A DNA stretch of 64,000 nucleotides from Sphingobacterium allocomposti (GTDB lineage Bacteria; Bacteroidota; Bacteroidia; Sphingobacteriales; Sphingobacteriaceae): assembly GCF_008124885.1 (NCBI RefSeq), contig NZ_VNHX01000003.1, positions 62,001 through 126,000 on the forward strand. The letters are read 5' to 3'. The translations under genes were made by a program, and so were the position numbers. The notes under the pieces were generated by a model. The model made no database searches. It worked only from the letters and a program-made list of their open reading frames with translations, and was not told where the DNA came from. Positions 47,317 to 56,563 of this stretch are shown here, piece by piece (within the stretch, counting starts at the first letter, position 1; every line of letters starts with the position of its first letter).

Positions 47317-48474
47317 TCAGGCGTTTCTTACAAGCCGGATCCCGGTATATTGCCAACGGGCAGACGGGGGAAAGAAATTTCGGTACGTTACTCTGCTGTG
47401 CCCCGTGGGAGTCACATCGGACGCGCCGCGCAACACCATTTGGTTGACCATAAATTTGCCGTTGTACTCGCCAAGGGCTCCCTCTGCTTTCCGAAAACGC
47501 GGATAAGGCAGGTATGCGCTGTTGGTCCATTCCCAGCGCCGTCCCCATTCGATCTGAGGCGCAGCAACCTCCCACTCGGCTTCGGTCGGAAGCCGGCATC
47601 CCTTCCATGCGGCATACGCGGAGGCCTCGTAAAAGCTTATATGGCACACCGGTTCGTCGATATCCAGCTTGCGCATGCCGGCCAACGTATAGTACATCCA
47701 TTCTCCATCTATTTCGTACCAATACAGCGGTGCCCGGACCTGCTCTTTACAGACCCACTCCCACCCTTCCGCGTGCCAGTGCCTGAAGTCGGTATATCCC
47801 CCATCCCGTATAAACGCCAGGAACTCGCCGTTGGTAACCGGCTGTGTCGCTATCTCATAACTGTCCAGCCATATCCTGTGTATATCCCGTTCATTATCAA
47901 AGCAGAAGCCATCGCCTTCGTATCCTATCTGGTATAGCCCTTCTGGGATACATTGATATGCTGCGTTACAGACCGTTGTGGCTGGCAGCTTATAAACAGG
48001 TTGATAAGGGGGAAAAAGTGGGTTGTGACCGAGAATATATTTAATGTCCGTAAGCAACAGCTCCTGATGCTGCTGCTCGTGGTTGATGCCCCATGCCATT
48101 ATCTCGTCCAGTTCTTCCCCGTGGCCGCCCGCCGATATCCATTGTGCGACGTGCTCATCAACATATCGGCGATAGGCGTACACATCGTCAACCGTGGGAC
48201 GGCTTAGATTTCCGCGATCGGTGCGGATCACGCGGGCTCCGACAGATTCATAATAGCTATTGAAAACGTAATTGTATTGTGGATCGAATATCCGATAGTC
48301 TTTCCTTTTCGAGAGCAAAAAGGTTTCGTAAAACCATGTCGTATGTCCGAGATGCCACTTTGGGGGACTGACATCCACAATAGGCTGAACAACGTAGTCC
48401 TCCTTGGCAAGAGGAGCACATATGTGTTCGGACTGCTCCCGAACCTCCTGATAAGTACGCAACCAACGGTCCAT
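47317..48474 (-). CDS. egtB: Ergothioneine biosynthesis sulfoxide synthase EgtB
   Basis: Iron-dependent enzyme that joins a thiol to hercynine. 385 residues: the DinB-like N-terminal half contains the iron ligands H44 (KWHLGHTTW) and H132/H136 (HEQQHQE). The C-terminal half is an FGE/sulfatase-modifying domain (LPTEAEWEVAA, GIRLVRN). Lies 13 bp downstream of egtD on the same strand. EgtC and EgtA are not in the neighbourhood, so the sulfur donor may be cysteine itself rather than gamma-Glu-Cys. Confidence 0.95.
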   Translation of the reverse strand: MDRWLRTYQEVREQSEHICAPLAKEDYVVQPIVDVSPPKWHLGHTTWFYETFLLSKRKDYRIFDPQYNYVFNSYYESVGARVIRTDRGNLSRPTVDDVYAYRRYVDEHVAQWISAGGHGEELDEIMAWGINHEQQHQELLLTDIKYILGHNPLFPPYQPVYKLPATTVCNAAYQCIPEGLYQIGYEGDGFCFDNERDIHRIWLDSYEIATQPVTNGEFLAFIRDGGYTDFRHWHAEGWEWVCKEQVRAPLYWYEIDGEWMYYTLAGMRKLDIDEPVCHISFYEASAYAAWKGCRLPTEAEWEVAAPQIEWGRRWEWTNSAYLPYPRFRKAEGALGEYNGKFMVNQMVLRGASDVTPTGHSRVTYRNFFPPSARWQYTGIRLVRNA

Positions 48475-48487
48475 AATCTTTGTTGAT

Positions 48488-49468
48488 TTAAACGGCTTCC
48501 CAAACCACGTCTACAAACCAGCGTCGCTCGTCGTAGAACGATCGTAAGGGTAAGAATCCTGTTTTCGAGGCCATATCCGTTATCTCGGATTCGCGGTACT
48601 TTTGAGAGATTTCCATGTGAATCAGTTCGTCCCTGTCGAATTGGACCGTGCGGTCGGGGAAATTTACCTGATGCGCTTCCAAGCTTACGAGATAGCTGAC
48701 GCATTGGCCCGTTTCGGGAACGTATGTGCAATAGTGCTCGAAAAGGTCTGTATTAAAGTCTGCGCCCAACTCGGTATTGATACGATGCAACAAGTTGATG
48801 TTGAACGCAGCCGTTAGGCCGGCGCGATCGTCATAGGCTCTTTGTATGATACGGGGATGCTTTACTAAGTCAAATCCGATCAAGACCTTGTCGCCCGGCC
48901 GCAGGCTGGCCCGCAGATGCCGGCAAAAAGCTTCTGCATCCTCCTTGGCCATGTTACCTATATTTGCCCCAAGGAACAGAACAACCACCCGTTGGCTCGG
49001 ACGCAGCATAACGGTTTCTAAGCCGTCAAAATATTCAGCGTGCACCGCGTCCATCCTCAATTCGGGGAGCCTATCCTGCATATTTGCCGTCAGCGTATGT
49101 AAGATGTGCTGGGAAATATCGATGGGCCGATAGACAACCGCGTACTTTCTATAAACAAGGTGTTCCAAGAGGAAAAAGGTTTTCGTTCCGTCGCCGGCAC
49201 CCAGCTCAACGAGATCAGTCGCCGCCGTATCGGAAAAAAGAACCTCGGTAATAGCTGCGCGCTGCCGTTCCAGGATCTCTCGTTCGCAACGAAAAAGATA
49301 GTACTCCGGAGCTTGCATAATCTGCCGGAAAATCTCGTCTCCCCTGGCGTCGTAAAAATACTTTGACGAAAGCCGCTTTAATGGGGCCGACAGTCCTTCA
49401 ACGACGTCATCATAAAATTGCCTGGCCGAAAAAGGAAATGGCCTGTTTATTACTGTATTGCCGTTCAT
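48488..49468 (-). CDS. egtD: L-histidine N-alpha-methyltransferase EgtD
   Basis: Trimethylates histidine to hercynine, the first step of ergothioneine synthesis. 326 residues: LKRLSSKYFYDARGDEIFRQIMQAPEYYLFRCEREIL, DLVELGAGDGTKTFFLLEHL (SAM site), VLFLGANIGNMAKEDAEAF and VLIGFDLVKHPRIIQRAYDDRAGLTAAFN. First of an egtD-egtB pair. A lipoprotein gene ends 55 bp upstream. Confidence 0.96.
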   Translation of the reverse strand: MNGNTVINRPFPFSARQFYDDVVEGLSAPLKRLSSKYFYDARGDEIFRQIMQAPEYYLFRCEREILERQRAAITEVLFSDTAATDLVELGAGDGTKTFFLLEHLVYRKYAVVYRPIDISQHILHTLTANMQDRLPELRMDAVHAEYFDGLETVMLRPSQRVVVLFLGANIGNMAKEDAEAFCRHLRASLRPGDKVLIGFDLVKHPRIIQRAYDDRAGLTAAFNINLLHRINTELGADFNTDLFEHYCTYVPETGQCVSYLVSLEAHQVNFPDRTVQFDRDELIHMEISQKYRESEITDMASKTGFLPLRSFYDERRWFVDVVWEAV

Positions 49469-49523
49469 AGGTGGTCTTCTTCTCCGTCGCTCGGGCTACA
49501 AATTAAATTCCGCGGCTCGACAG

Positions 49524-49760
49524 TTAGTTTCCGGAACGGCGCAAGGAGTCCTCGCGTTGCAGGGAGTCCTGTTTCAATGTATCCGAGGTTCCGTACAACG
49601 GTTCGTCGGTAGAATTTAGGTTGTACCTGGACTTGTCTGCTTCACTCACTGGTCCGGGAGTCGACTCCCCGCCCTCTGTAGTGGTACTTTTGGAGCTGTC
49701 ACCGCACGCGATAGCGATTAACGAACAGCTTACTGCGAATAATAGAACTAATTTTTTCAT
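49524..49760 (-). CDS. Small lipoprotein (78 aa)
   Basis: Signal segment and lipobox IAIAC (Cys19). The mature part is short, hydrophilic and low-complexity (GGESTPGPVSEADKSRYN, then a C-terminal KQDSLQREDSLRR repeat-like stretch). No family recognised. Same strand as egtD, 55 bp upstream of it, so it may be co-transcribed. Confidence 0.75.
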   Translation of the reverse strand: MKKLVLLFAVSCSLIAIACGDSSKSTTTEGGESTPGPVSEADKSRYNLNSTDEPLYGTSDTLKQDSLQREDSLRRSGN

Positions 49761-50071
49761 CTATATATAATTTGCTTTTAGCGGTGATAAAGTTCTGCAT
49801 ATCTATCACCGGCATTTGTTAAACATGTATCCGTCCCCTCCATCCGGCTATCTGTTGCGCTCCATATAATAACAGCTGTCCTTTGAACTGGTTGATCGCT
49901 CCGAAATAAACCGTATTTATACGCACCGACCTCGTCGTCGGACCGTATTTTAAGCGCGACTGGGGATTTTTTTCATTTTTTGGTCGATAACATCTTAAAT
50001 CGTGAGGCCCTTCAAACGAAAGACTTAGCAGGCTGTTATTTATGAAACGAGATAATTAAAACAGAACTGGT
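49761..50071. other. Intergenic region
   Basis: About 310 bp upstream of the lipoprotein gene. It holds no recognisable gene or repeat; a 6-bp hairpin (GTGATA/TATCAC) lies near 49783-49808. A small membrane ORF starts at 50072. Confidence 0.45.
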
Positions 50072-50164
50072 ATGCTATTTCCTATATTATTTGCCATTGT
50101 TTTCATCGCGCTGTCGGTGTTTTTGGTCTTAAGGATACGTTCTAAAAGAGAGAAACGGCAATAG
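50072..50164 (+). CDS. Putative 30-aa single-pass membrane protein
   Basis: MLFPILFAIVFIALSVFLVL followed by the basic tail RIRSKREKRQ: one membrane helix and positive-inside residues, the pattern of real small membrane proteins. It ends 63 bp before the nucleotidyltransferase gene on the same strand. No homologue recalled; no clear ribosome site. Too short to exclude chance. Confidence 0.4.
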   Translation: MLFPILFAIVFIALSVFLVLRIRSKREKRQ

Positions 50165-50227
50165 TTAGACGTCGAACAATTCCGGATACGGATCGGTGAA
50201 AGAATAAATTTTTCACAATACACATCT

Positions 50228-50971
50228 ATGGACGAAACAGAAAAAACGCAAGAGTCTTCCGCAGACTTTTTCAAAGAGGCAATCGGCCTCCTTAATGAGA
50301 GCAAAGTGCCCTATATGTTGGGTGGCGCTTTCGCCATGTTCAACTATACGGGTATTTTTCGGGACACCAAGGATCTGGATATATTTTGTAAAAGCTCAGA
50401 ATATACGGGGATCCTAAAATTCTTTTCGAACAAAGGATTCCGTGTCGAACATACGGACGTCCGCTGGTTGGCCAAAGTATTCAAGGAGAACTTTTTCATT
50501 GATATTATTTTCGACAGTGTCAACCATATCTGCACCGTAGACGATACGTGGTACGAGCGGGCCGTGCAGGGGACGTTCATGGATATGCCTGTTCGCTTCA
50601 TTCCGCCGGAAGAGCTGATCTGGTGTAAGCTCTATGTACAGAACCGGGAAAGGAATGACAGCGCAGATATAAACCATACGCTCCTAAAATATGGGAAACA
50701 GCTGGACTGGGAACACCTGCTGTTTAGAATGGACGCCCATTGGCACCTGTTGCTTAGCCAGCTGTTGTGTTTCCAATTTGTATATCCGGCAGACTATAAC
50801 GATATCATTCCCAAGTGGCTTTTCATGGAGCTGCTTCGACGGGCCAATGAGCAGTATGAACTGCCTCCACCCGTGGAAAAGGTATGTCGAGGGCCACTTA
50901 TCGACCAGACACAGTATCAGGTAGACGTCCGTGATTGGAACTATAAATCGTATACCATCAAAACCGTATAA
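50228..50971 (+). CDS. Nucleotidyltransferase-fold protein (MNT superfamily)
   Basis: 247 residues. N-terminal pattern MLGGAFAMFNYTGIFRDTKDLDIF places G32-G33 and D49-x-D51 as the nucleotidyltransferase metal site; the third acid may be in FFIDIIFD. The rest is helical. Members of this group act in antibiotic modification, AbiEii-like toxins or unknown roles; substrate not visible. Paired with the phosphoesterase gene 3 bp downstream. Confidence 0.8.
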   Translation: MDETEKTQESSADFFKEAIGLLNESKVPYMLGGAFAMFNYTGIFRDTKDLDIFCKSSEYTGILKFFSNKGFRVEHTDVRWLAKVFKENFFIDIIFDSVNHICTVDDTWYERAVQGTFMDMPVRFIPPEELIWCKLYVQNRERNDSADINHTLLKYGKQLDWEHLLFRMDAHWHLLLSQLLCFQFVYPADYNDIIPKWLFMELLRRANEQYELPPPVEKVCRGPLIDQTQYQVDVRDWNYKSYTIKTV

Positions 50972-50974
50972 CTT

Positions 50975-51712
50975 ATGACAGAGCGACAACCCGTAAAAAT
51001 TGCCGCAATGGCTGATCTTCACGTGAAGATGAGTGATAAAGGAAAATGGAAGAGCTGCTTTGAGGAGATATCCGAAAAAGCAGATATTTTGGTGATATGT
51101 GGCGACCTCACCGATACAGGCGACGAAGAAGAGGCCCAAATACTGGCAGACGAGCTTCACGCGCTACATATACCGGTCGTGGGGGTGCTTGGAAATCACG
51201 ACTTTGAAAAGGGCAGGCATAAACTCATCAGGCAGGCCCTAACGGCGGCCAATTTCCATGTGCTGGACGGCGAATCGTTGGTCATCAAAGACACGGGGTT
51301 CGCCGGCATAAAAGGGTTTGGAGGCGGGTTTGACCGTTACATGCTGTCGATGTTCGGTGAAGATGCTATGAAAGCATTCGTTCAGGAGGCCGTCAACGAG
51401 TCTATGCAATTAGATCGGGCGCTGGCACGCTTGGAGCAGGAACATCCTGAAATTCCCAAAGTTGCCTTGCTTCATTATGCACCCATCGCAGAAACAGTAA
51501 AGGGAGAGCCAGTTGAAATTTATCCCTTTCTTGGGTCTTCACTGCTTGCGGAACCATTACAGCGCCGCGAGGTATCAGCTGTGTTCCATGGCCATGCACA
51601 TGCTGGGCAGATGTTAGGTAGCATTGCAGACAAACTCCCCGTATACAACGTTGCCCTTCCTGTACTACGCAAACACCAACAGGGCTCTCACTTTTTTGTT
51701 ATGGAACTGTAG
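50975..51712 (+). CDS. Calcineurin-like metallophosphoesterase
   Basis: 245 residues with all metallophosphatase motifs: D-x-H (MADLHVK), GDLTDTG, GNHDFE, LLHYAP and FHGHAHAG. Dimetal phosphodiesterase or phosphatase; cytosolic. Starts 3 bp after the nucleotidyltransferase stop, so the two are co-translated and likely act on the same nucleotide or RNA substrate (inference). Confidence 0.92.
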   Translation: MTERQPVKIAAMADLHVKMSDKGKWKSCFEEISEKADILVICGDLTDTGDEEEAQILADELHALHIPVVGVLGNHDFEKGRHKLIRQALTAANFHVLDGESLVIKDTGFAGIKGFGGGFDRYMLSMFGEDAMKAFVQEAVNESMQLDRALARLEQEHPEIPKVALLHYAPIAETVKGEPVEIYPFLGSSLLAEPLQRREVSAVFHGHAHAGQMLGSIADKLPVYNVALPVLRKHQQGSHFFVMEL

Positions 51713-52262
51713 AGTCTTGTGGTAGGTTACACGAAGTACGTTACCGCGACGCAGAAGGTGGCCGCCCGTTCGGCTGCAATGGCGCGGCAACAGGCTGCAG
51801 AACAGATCCCGCCGGACGTCCTTCCGCAGGATGTGCTGTTCATAACCGTTCCCCTTTGTTTAGGGCAACGGTTGTTCCGGTCATAGAAAAAAGACCGGCG
51901 GCACGTGTAAAAAATAGAGGCTCTTCCAAGCCTGATGTCCGTCTTCTTGCCGCGGCATCGTATCTTTGCCGTCTTTATCTGCCCGTGCTGTTCCTTTTCT
52001 GCCCATGCGGGCTTTGGCGGTCCCTTTATCTTTTCCCATGAGTACAATAATATCCGGATAAAGTTAGGCGATCCCGTTCCTTCGGAAATTGACCTATGCC
52101 AAGAAATTTCAATCACCGATGCTGATGCCCATAGGCCCCGATACAATTTATCAGCGGCTGAAGGCCGCTTATCGTGTCCGGATTTATCAGGAAACAGTAA
52201 GTTTTTTGAAAGGTGTTTCCTATCTTTACTCAAATAGTTAGACCGATATCATAACATTACCG
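51713..52262. other. Intergenic region before M1 peptidase
   Basis: 550 bp with no convincing gene. It contains a TATCTTTG match to the -7 box at 51961-51968 and a near match TATCTTTA at about 52221-52228. A 40-residue + frame ends near 52238 (ending LKGVSYLYSNS), too weak to call. Confidence 0.45.
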
Positions 52263-53921
52263 ATGAAAAAATTTTCATACCCCTTATTTATTATTCTTTT
52301 GTTTGTTACCTGCAACACCCAGGCCCAGCTGATGAAAGCGAAGGAGATATTCAGCAAAGCCGACTCCCTTCGGGGCACGCTGACCCCTCTCCGTACCTGT
52401 TACGACATTACCTATTATCATCTGGATGTTAAGGTCGATATCGACAACCGGTTCATCTCCGGAAGCAACCTCTTTCAATTTAAAGCCACAGACGATTTCT
52501 CGCGGCTACAGTTTGATCTATTTGAAAACCTTTCTGTAGACAAAGTTATTTACCACGGCGAACCCCTACCTTTTTCCAGATCGTATAACGCGGTATTTGT
52601 GGATTTTCCTAAAACGATAGAAAAGGGGAAGATCGACTCGTTTTCCGTGCATTACTCCGGCACGCCCACGGCGGCTACCCGGGCACCGTGGGACGGGGGG
52701 TTCGATTGGAAAAAGGACAGCAACGGCAAACCATGGGTCGCTACTGCCTGCCAGGGGCTGGGAGCAAGTGTTTGGTGGCCAAACAAAGATCATCAATCCG
52801 ATGAGGTCGACAGCATGCTGATTTCGGTAGCCGTGCCCACAGGCGTGATGAACGTATCCAACGGAAGGCTTGTCAACGTCGAAAAGCTGGATAGGAAGTA
52901 TACCAAATATCATTGGCGGGTAACCAACCCTATCAACAACTACAATGTGGCACTCAACATTGGCGATTACGTACATTTCGAGGAGCTATATGACGGGGAA
53001 AAAGGTCCGTTGACGGTGGACTACTACGTGCTGAGAGAGAACAAGGACCGCATCAGCCACCTACAGAAGAACGCCCGGGAAACGTTGGATGCATTCGAAC
53101 ATTGGTTTGGCCCGTATCCGTTTTACGAAGACGGCTATAAGCTTGTAGAAACTGCACATTTGGGGATGGAACATCAAAGCGCCGTAGCGTACGGAAACAA
53201 ATATCAGAACGGCTATCTGGGACGGGATGCCTCTGGAACCGGGTGGGGGCTGAAGTGGGACTTCATTGTTGTACACGAGTCTGGCCATGAATGGTTCGGA
53301 AACAATATAACCTCAAAAGACCTGGCGGATATGTGGATTCATGAGAGCTTCACGAACTATTCCGAAGCCCTGTTTATCGATTACCATTTTGGTAAAGAAG
53401 CCAGCCAGGCTTATGTCCACGGAAACAGACAAGGTATATTGAATGATAAACCTATGCAAGGCCCGTACGGGGTCAATAAAGAAGGTTCTGGCGACATGTA
53501 CCCGAAGGGAGGTGTCCTGCTTAACATGATCCGGACGATTATTGACGACGACCAAAGATGGCGTGCCATCCTTAGAGGCCTAAATGAAAAGTTCTACCAC
53601 AAGACTGTTGACTATCAGGATATCGTTTTATACATAAACGAGCAGAGTGGCTTAGATTTTACTAAGGTCTTTGAACAATACGTTCAGCATAGGAGCATCC
53701 CCGTGCTGGAGGTTAAGAAACAGAACGACGGTAGGATTGCCTGCCGATGGATTGCCGAGGCGCCTGGCTTTCGGATGCCTGTTCACCTGGGTATAAAAGG
53801 AACACGGCTCAACCGTTTCGACGTGACGTCAAGCTTTCAGATCCTGCCGGTTTCAGTCGACGACCTCGCCGATCTTGATGTCGACACGTTCAACTACTAT
53901 ATCGGCGTATTGAGGCAATGA
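52263..53921 (+). CDS. M1-family metallopeptidase (short, secreted)
   Basis: Aminopeptidase N-type zinc peptidase of 552 residues with a Sec signal peptide (about 20 residues, ending NTQAQ). The zinc site is H338-E-S-G-H342 with E361 (HESGHEWFGNN...WIHESF). The substrate motif GMEHQSAVAYG takes the GxMEN position. The ERAP1-like C-terminal helical domain of classical enzymes is missing; the protein ends after a small beta domain. Periplasmic or extracellular. Confidence 0.93.
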   Translation: MKKFSYPLFIILLFVTCNTQAQLMKAKEIFSKADSLRGTLTPLRTCYDITYYHLDVKVDIDNRFISGSNLFQFKATDDFSRLQFDLFENLSVDKVIYHGEPLPFSRSYNAVFVDFPKTIEKGKIDSFSVHYSGTPTAATRAPWDGGFDWKKDSNGKPWVATACQGLGASVWWPNKDHQSDEVDSMLISVAVPTGVMNVSNGRLVNVEKLDRKYTKYHWRVTNPINNYNVALNIGDYVHFEELYDGEKGPLTVDYYVLRENKDRISHLQKNARETLDAFEHWFGPYPFYEDGYKLVETAHLGMEHQSAVAYGNKYQNGYLGRDASGTGWGLKWDFIVVHESGHEWFGNNITSKDLADMWIHESFTNYSEALFIDYHFGKEASQAYVHGNRQGILNDKPMQGPYGVNKEGSGDMYPKGGVLLNMIRTIIDDDQRWRAILRGLNEKFYHKTVDYQDIVLYINEQSGLDFTKVFEQYVQHRSIPVLEVKKQNDGRIACRWIAEAPGFRMPVHLGIKGTRLNRFDVTSSFQILPVSVDDLADLDVDTFNYYIGVLRQ

Positions 53922-54028
53922 CGTGGTGCTTATTTCGAGGTTTCAAGATCATCCGCTTGTGACCAAAACATTTACGAAACGGCACATTTTTTACTTAATT
54001 ACAGATGGATAAAACCATTTTTTTTGTT

Positions 54029-54036
54029 TAGGTTTG
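54029..54036 (+). promoter_or_regulatory. Putative -7 box (TAGGTTTG) of the mre operon
   Basis: Exact TAnnTTTG match 34 bp before mreB in an AT-rich region. No -33 TTTG at the usual spacing. Confidence 0.4.
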
Positions 54037-54070
54037 CATTAATTTTTTAAGATAAGACAATACATACTCC

Positions 54071-55093
54071 ATGGGGTTATTTAACTGGTTTACGCAAGAA
54101 GTTGCTATCGATTTGGGAACTGCCAACACCCTAATCATACATAATGACAAAGTAGTAGTAGATGAACCTTCTATCGTTGCTTTCGACCGGACGACAAACA
54201 AAGTCATCGCAATCGGGCGTCAAGCCATGCAGATGGAAGGAAAAACACACGATAATATAAAAACAGTACGGCCGCTTCGCGACGGCGTTATTGCCGACTT
54301 CACCGCTGCCGAACACCTGATCCGTGGTATGGTGAAATTGGTAAACAACGGGAAGTCCTGGTTTTTTCCTTCATTGCGTATGGTCGTTTGTATTCCTTCC
54401 GGAATTACGGAGGTGGAGAAACGTGCTGTACGCGACTCTGCGGAAATCGCCGGCGCTAAAGAAGTTTATCTTATCCACGAGCCGATGGCGGCTGCAGTCG
54501 GAATTGGAATCGACGTTGAAGAACCTGTGGGCAACATGATTATTGATATCGGTGGAGGTACGACGGAGATTGCCGTCATTGCTCTTTCGGGAATAGTATG
54601 CGATCAATCCATCCGCGTTGCTGGAGACAATTTCGACTCTGACATTGTACAGTATATCCGCAGGCAACATAATATCATGATCGGTGAACGTACAGCAGAA
54701 AAAATAAAGATCGAAGTGGGCGCAGCCTTACCCGAGTTGCAAGACCCTCCGGCAGATTTTGCCGTTCAAGGTCGGGATTTGATGACCGGTATCCCTAAAC
54801 AGATCACTGTCTCGTACACGGAGATCGCTCACTGTCTGGATAAATCTATCTCCAAAATCGAAGAGGCAATTTTAAAAGCATTGGAAATTACCCCTCCGGA
54901 GCTGTCAGCCGATATTTATCAGACAGGCATTTACCTGACAGGCGGGGGTGCTTTATTAAGGGGATTGGACAAACGGGTACAGGCAAAAACCAAGCTACCG
55001 GTTCATGTGGCCGAAGATCCGCTGCGCGCTGTGGTTAGGGGAACAGGAATAGCGCTGAAAAATATCGGCAGATTTAAATTCCTGATGCAATAA
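54071..55093 (+). CDS. mreB: Rod-shape actin homologue MreB
   Basis: 340 residues. Phosphate-1 AIDLGTANTLI, VCIPSGITEVEKRAVRDSA, IIDIGGGTTEIAVI (phosphate-2) and YLTGGGALLRGL (adenosine) are intact. Forms membrane filaments that guide lateral wall synthesis. First of the five-gene elongasome operon mreB-mreC-mreD-mrdA-rodA. Confidence 0.98.
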   Translation: MGLFNWFTQEVAIDLGTANTLIIHNDKVVVDEPSIVAFDRTTNKVIAIGRQAMQMEGKTHDNIKTVRPLRDGVIADFTAAEHLIRGMVKLVNNGKSWFFPSLRMVVCIPSGITEVEKRAVRDSAEIAGAKEVYLIHEPMAAAVGIGIDVEEPVGNMIIDIGGGTTEIAVIALSGIVCDQSIRVAGDNFDSDIVQYIRRQHNIMIGERTAEKIKIEVGAALPELQDPPADFAVQGRDLMTGIPKQITVSYTEIAHCLDKSISKIEEAILKALEITPPELSADIYQTGIYLTGGGALLRGLDKRVQAKTKLPVHVAEDPLRAVVRGTGIALKNIGRFKFLMQ

Positions 55094-55189
55094 CGGAATT
55101 AGAATAATTTATATCTCTGCGCGATATAGAAAAGTGTTAACGATTCTATATCGCGTATTTGTTGGAAGACTCATTAACAACGGACATTT

Positions 55190-56026
55190 ATGAAGAACCT
55201 TTGGCTATTTCTTGTTCGATATAATGCCATTTTTTGGTTTATTCTCTTTTTTGTGCTGTCGGTTATCCTCGTAGTCAACAACAACAACTTTCAAAGGGCC
55301 TCCTTCATCAATTCATCCAATATTTTGGTTGGCTCCTTTTACAAGCAGGTCAACTCCTGGAAAAGTTATCTCTCTCTTTCCGACGCCAACGAAAAGCTTG
55401 CTGCGGAAAATGTCCTATTGCGGCAACAGATACAGAATCTCTTACAGGCTGATACGACAGCAGATTCTGTCTATCTTGCAGACTCTATTGAACAGGGCCG
55501 ATATGCTTTTATCGTTGCGAATGTTGCGAATAACAGCGTGCACCAGAAGAGCAACTATTTAACGCTGGACAAGGGATCTGAAGCAGGTATTGAAAAAGGA
55601 ATGGGGGTTATTACTTCGAACGGCGTCGTTGGCATCGTCCTTCAGACGTCGCGACATTTCAGTTCTGTACAGTCGCTGCTTCATCCGGACACGAAGATAT
55701 CCGTTACGTTGGACAGTTCGGGGATTTTCGGCTCGCTCGTCTGGGGAAGCAATATCGACCCGCGCTTCGCCATGGTTCGGGATATCCCGAACCACGTACA
55801 GGTGAAACAGGGGCAGAAGGTTTTCACATCGGGCTATTCGTTGTTCCCTGAAGGTATTGAAGTCGGGGAAGTTATCGAGACCGGTATAAAATCGGGAGAA
55901 AGCTTTTTGGACGTCAAAATCAGATTATCGACAAACTTCTCCAACCTCAGCCACGTTTATGTCGTACGCGACCTATTGGTAAAAGAAAAGGAGACACTAG
56001 AAGAAACAAGTCAGGATAATGGGTAG
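55190..56026 (+). CDS. mreC: Rod shape-determining protein MreC
   Basis: 278 residues: N-terminal membrane helix (about 13-33), a coiled-coil (about 60-90, ANEKLAAENVLLRQQIQ) and the periplasmic beta domain (SNGVVGIVLQTSRHFSSVQSLLHPDTKISVTL). Scaffold that activates PBP2-RodA. Overlaps mreD by 8 bp. Confidence 0.95.
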   Translation: MKNLWLFLVRYNAIFWFILFFVLSVILVVNNNNFQRASFINSSNILVGSFYKQVNSWKSYLSLSDANEKLAAENVLLRQQIQNLLQADTTADSVYLADSIEQGRYAFIVANVANNSVHQKSNYLTLDKGSEAGIEKGMGVITSNGVVGIVLQTSRHFSSVQSLLHPDTKISVTLDSSGIFGSLVWGSNIDPRFAMVRDIPNHVQVKQGQKVFTSGYSLFPEGIEVGEVIETGIKSGESFLDVKIRLSTNFSNLSHVYVVRDLLVKEKETLEETSQDNG

Positions 56027-56546
56027 AATCATCATCATAAATATCGTTCGTTTTTTTATATTGGTGCTTCTGCAGGTAGCCTTGTTCAAGAATATTGGAT
56101 ACTACAATGTGGCGGCAGCCTTCCCGTATATTTTCATAATTTTCCTTCTACCTATAGGCTTGCCGAATCTGCTTCTTTTTATTCTGGCTTTTTTAACGGG
56201 GTTGACCGTAGACGCCTTTTACGATTCCGTAGGCGTACATGCAGCAGCATGTGTAACGCTGGCACTTTACAGAATATTTTTCCACAAAGTAACGTTAGAA
56301 GTCGAGATAAAAGACTCCTTTAACACGCCGTCGCTCGGGGAGATGGGCACGAAATGGTTCCTTTCTTATATCTTTTTCGGAACGCTGATACATCATCTCG
56401 TTCTTTTCCTTCTCGAGACCTTTTCATTCGCAAATTTTCTTTATACACTGGCAAGCATCTTCTTAAGTAGTATATTTACAGTAGCTGTCTTGCTTCTGAT
56501 GAGCCTGCTGGTTTATAGAAAAAAGTCGCGTATCAGCAACATATAA
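56019..56546 (+). CDS. mreD: Rod shape-determining protein MreD
   Basis: 175 residues, four to five hydrophobic segments, with the family-typical DAFYDSVGVHAAACVTLALYR region. Membrane partner of MreC. Start lies within the mreC 3' end. Confidence 0.92.
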   Translation: MGRIIIINIVRFFILVLLQVALFKNIGYYNVAAAFPYIFIIFLLPIGLPNLLLFILAFLTGLTVDAFYDSVGVHAAACVTLALYRIFFHKVTLEVEIKDSFNTPSLGEMGTKWFLSYIFFGTLIHHLVLFLLETFSFANFLYTLASIFLSSIFTVAVLLLMSLLVYRKKSRISNI

Positions 56547-56563
56547 TATAGAGTTTTACGTTC

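Noticed and set aside
51727..52233. 168-residue minus frame in the gap before the M1 peptidase
   Set aside because: Composition is Cys/Arg/Ser-rich with no domain; it overlaps promoter-like boxes and looks like a chance frame.
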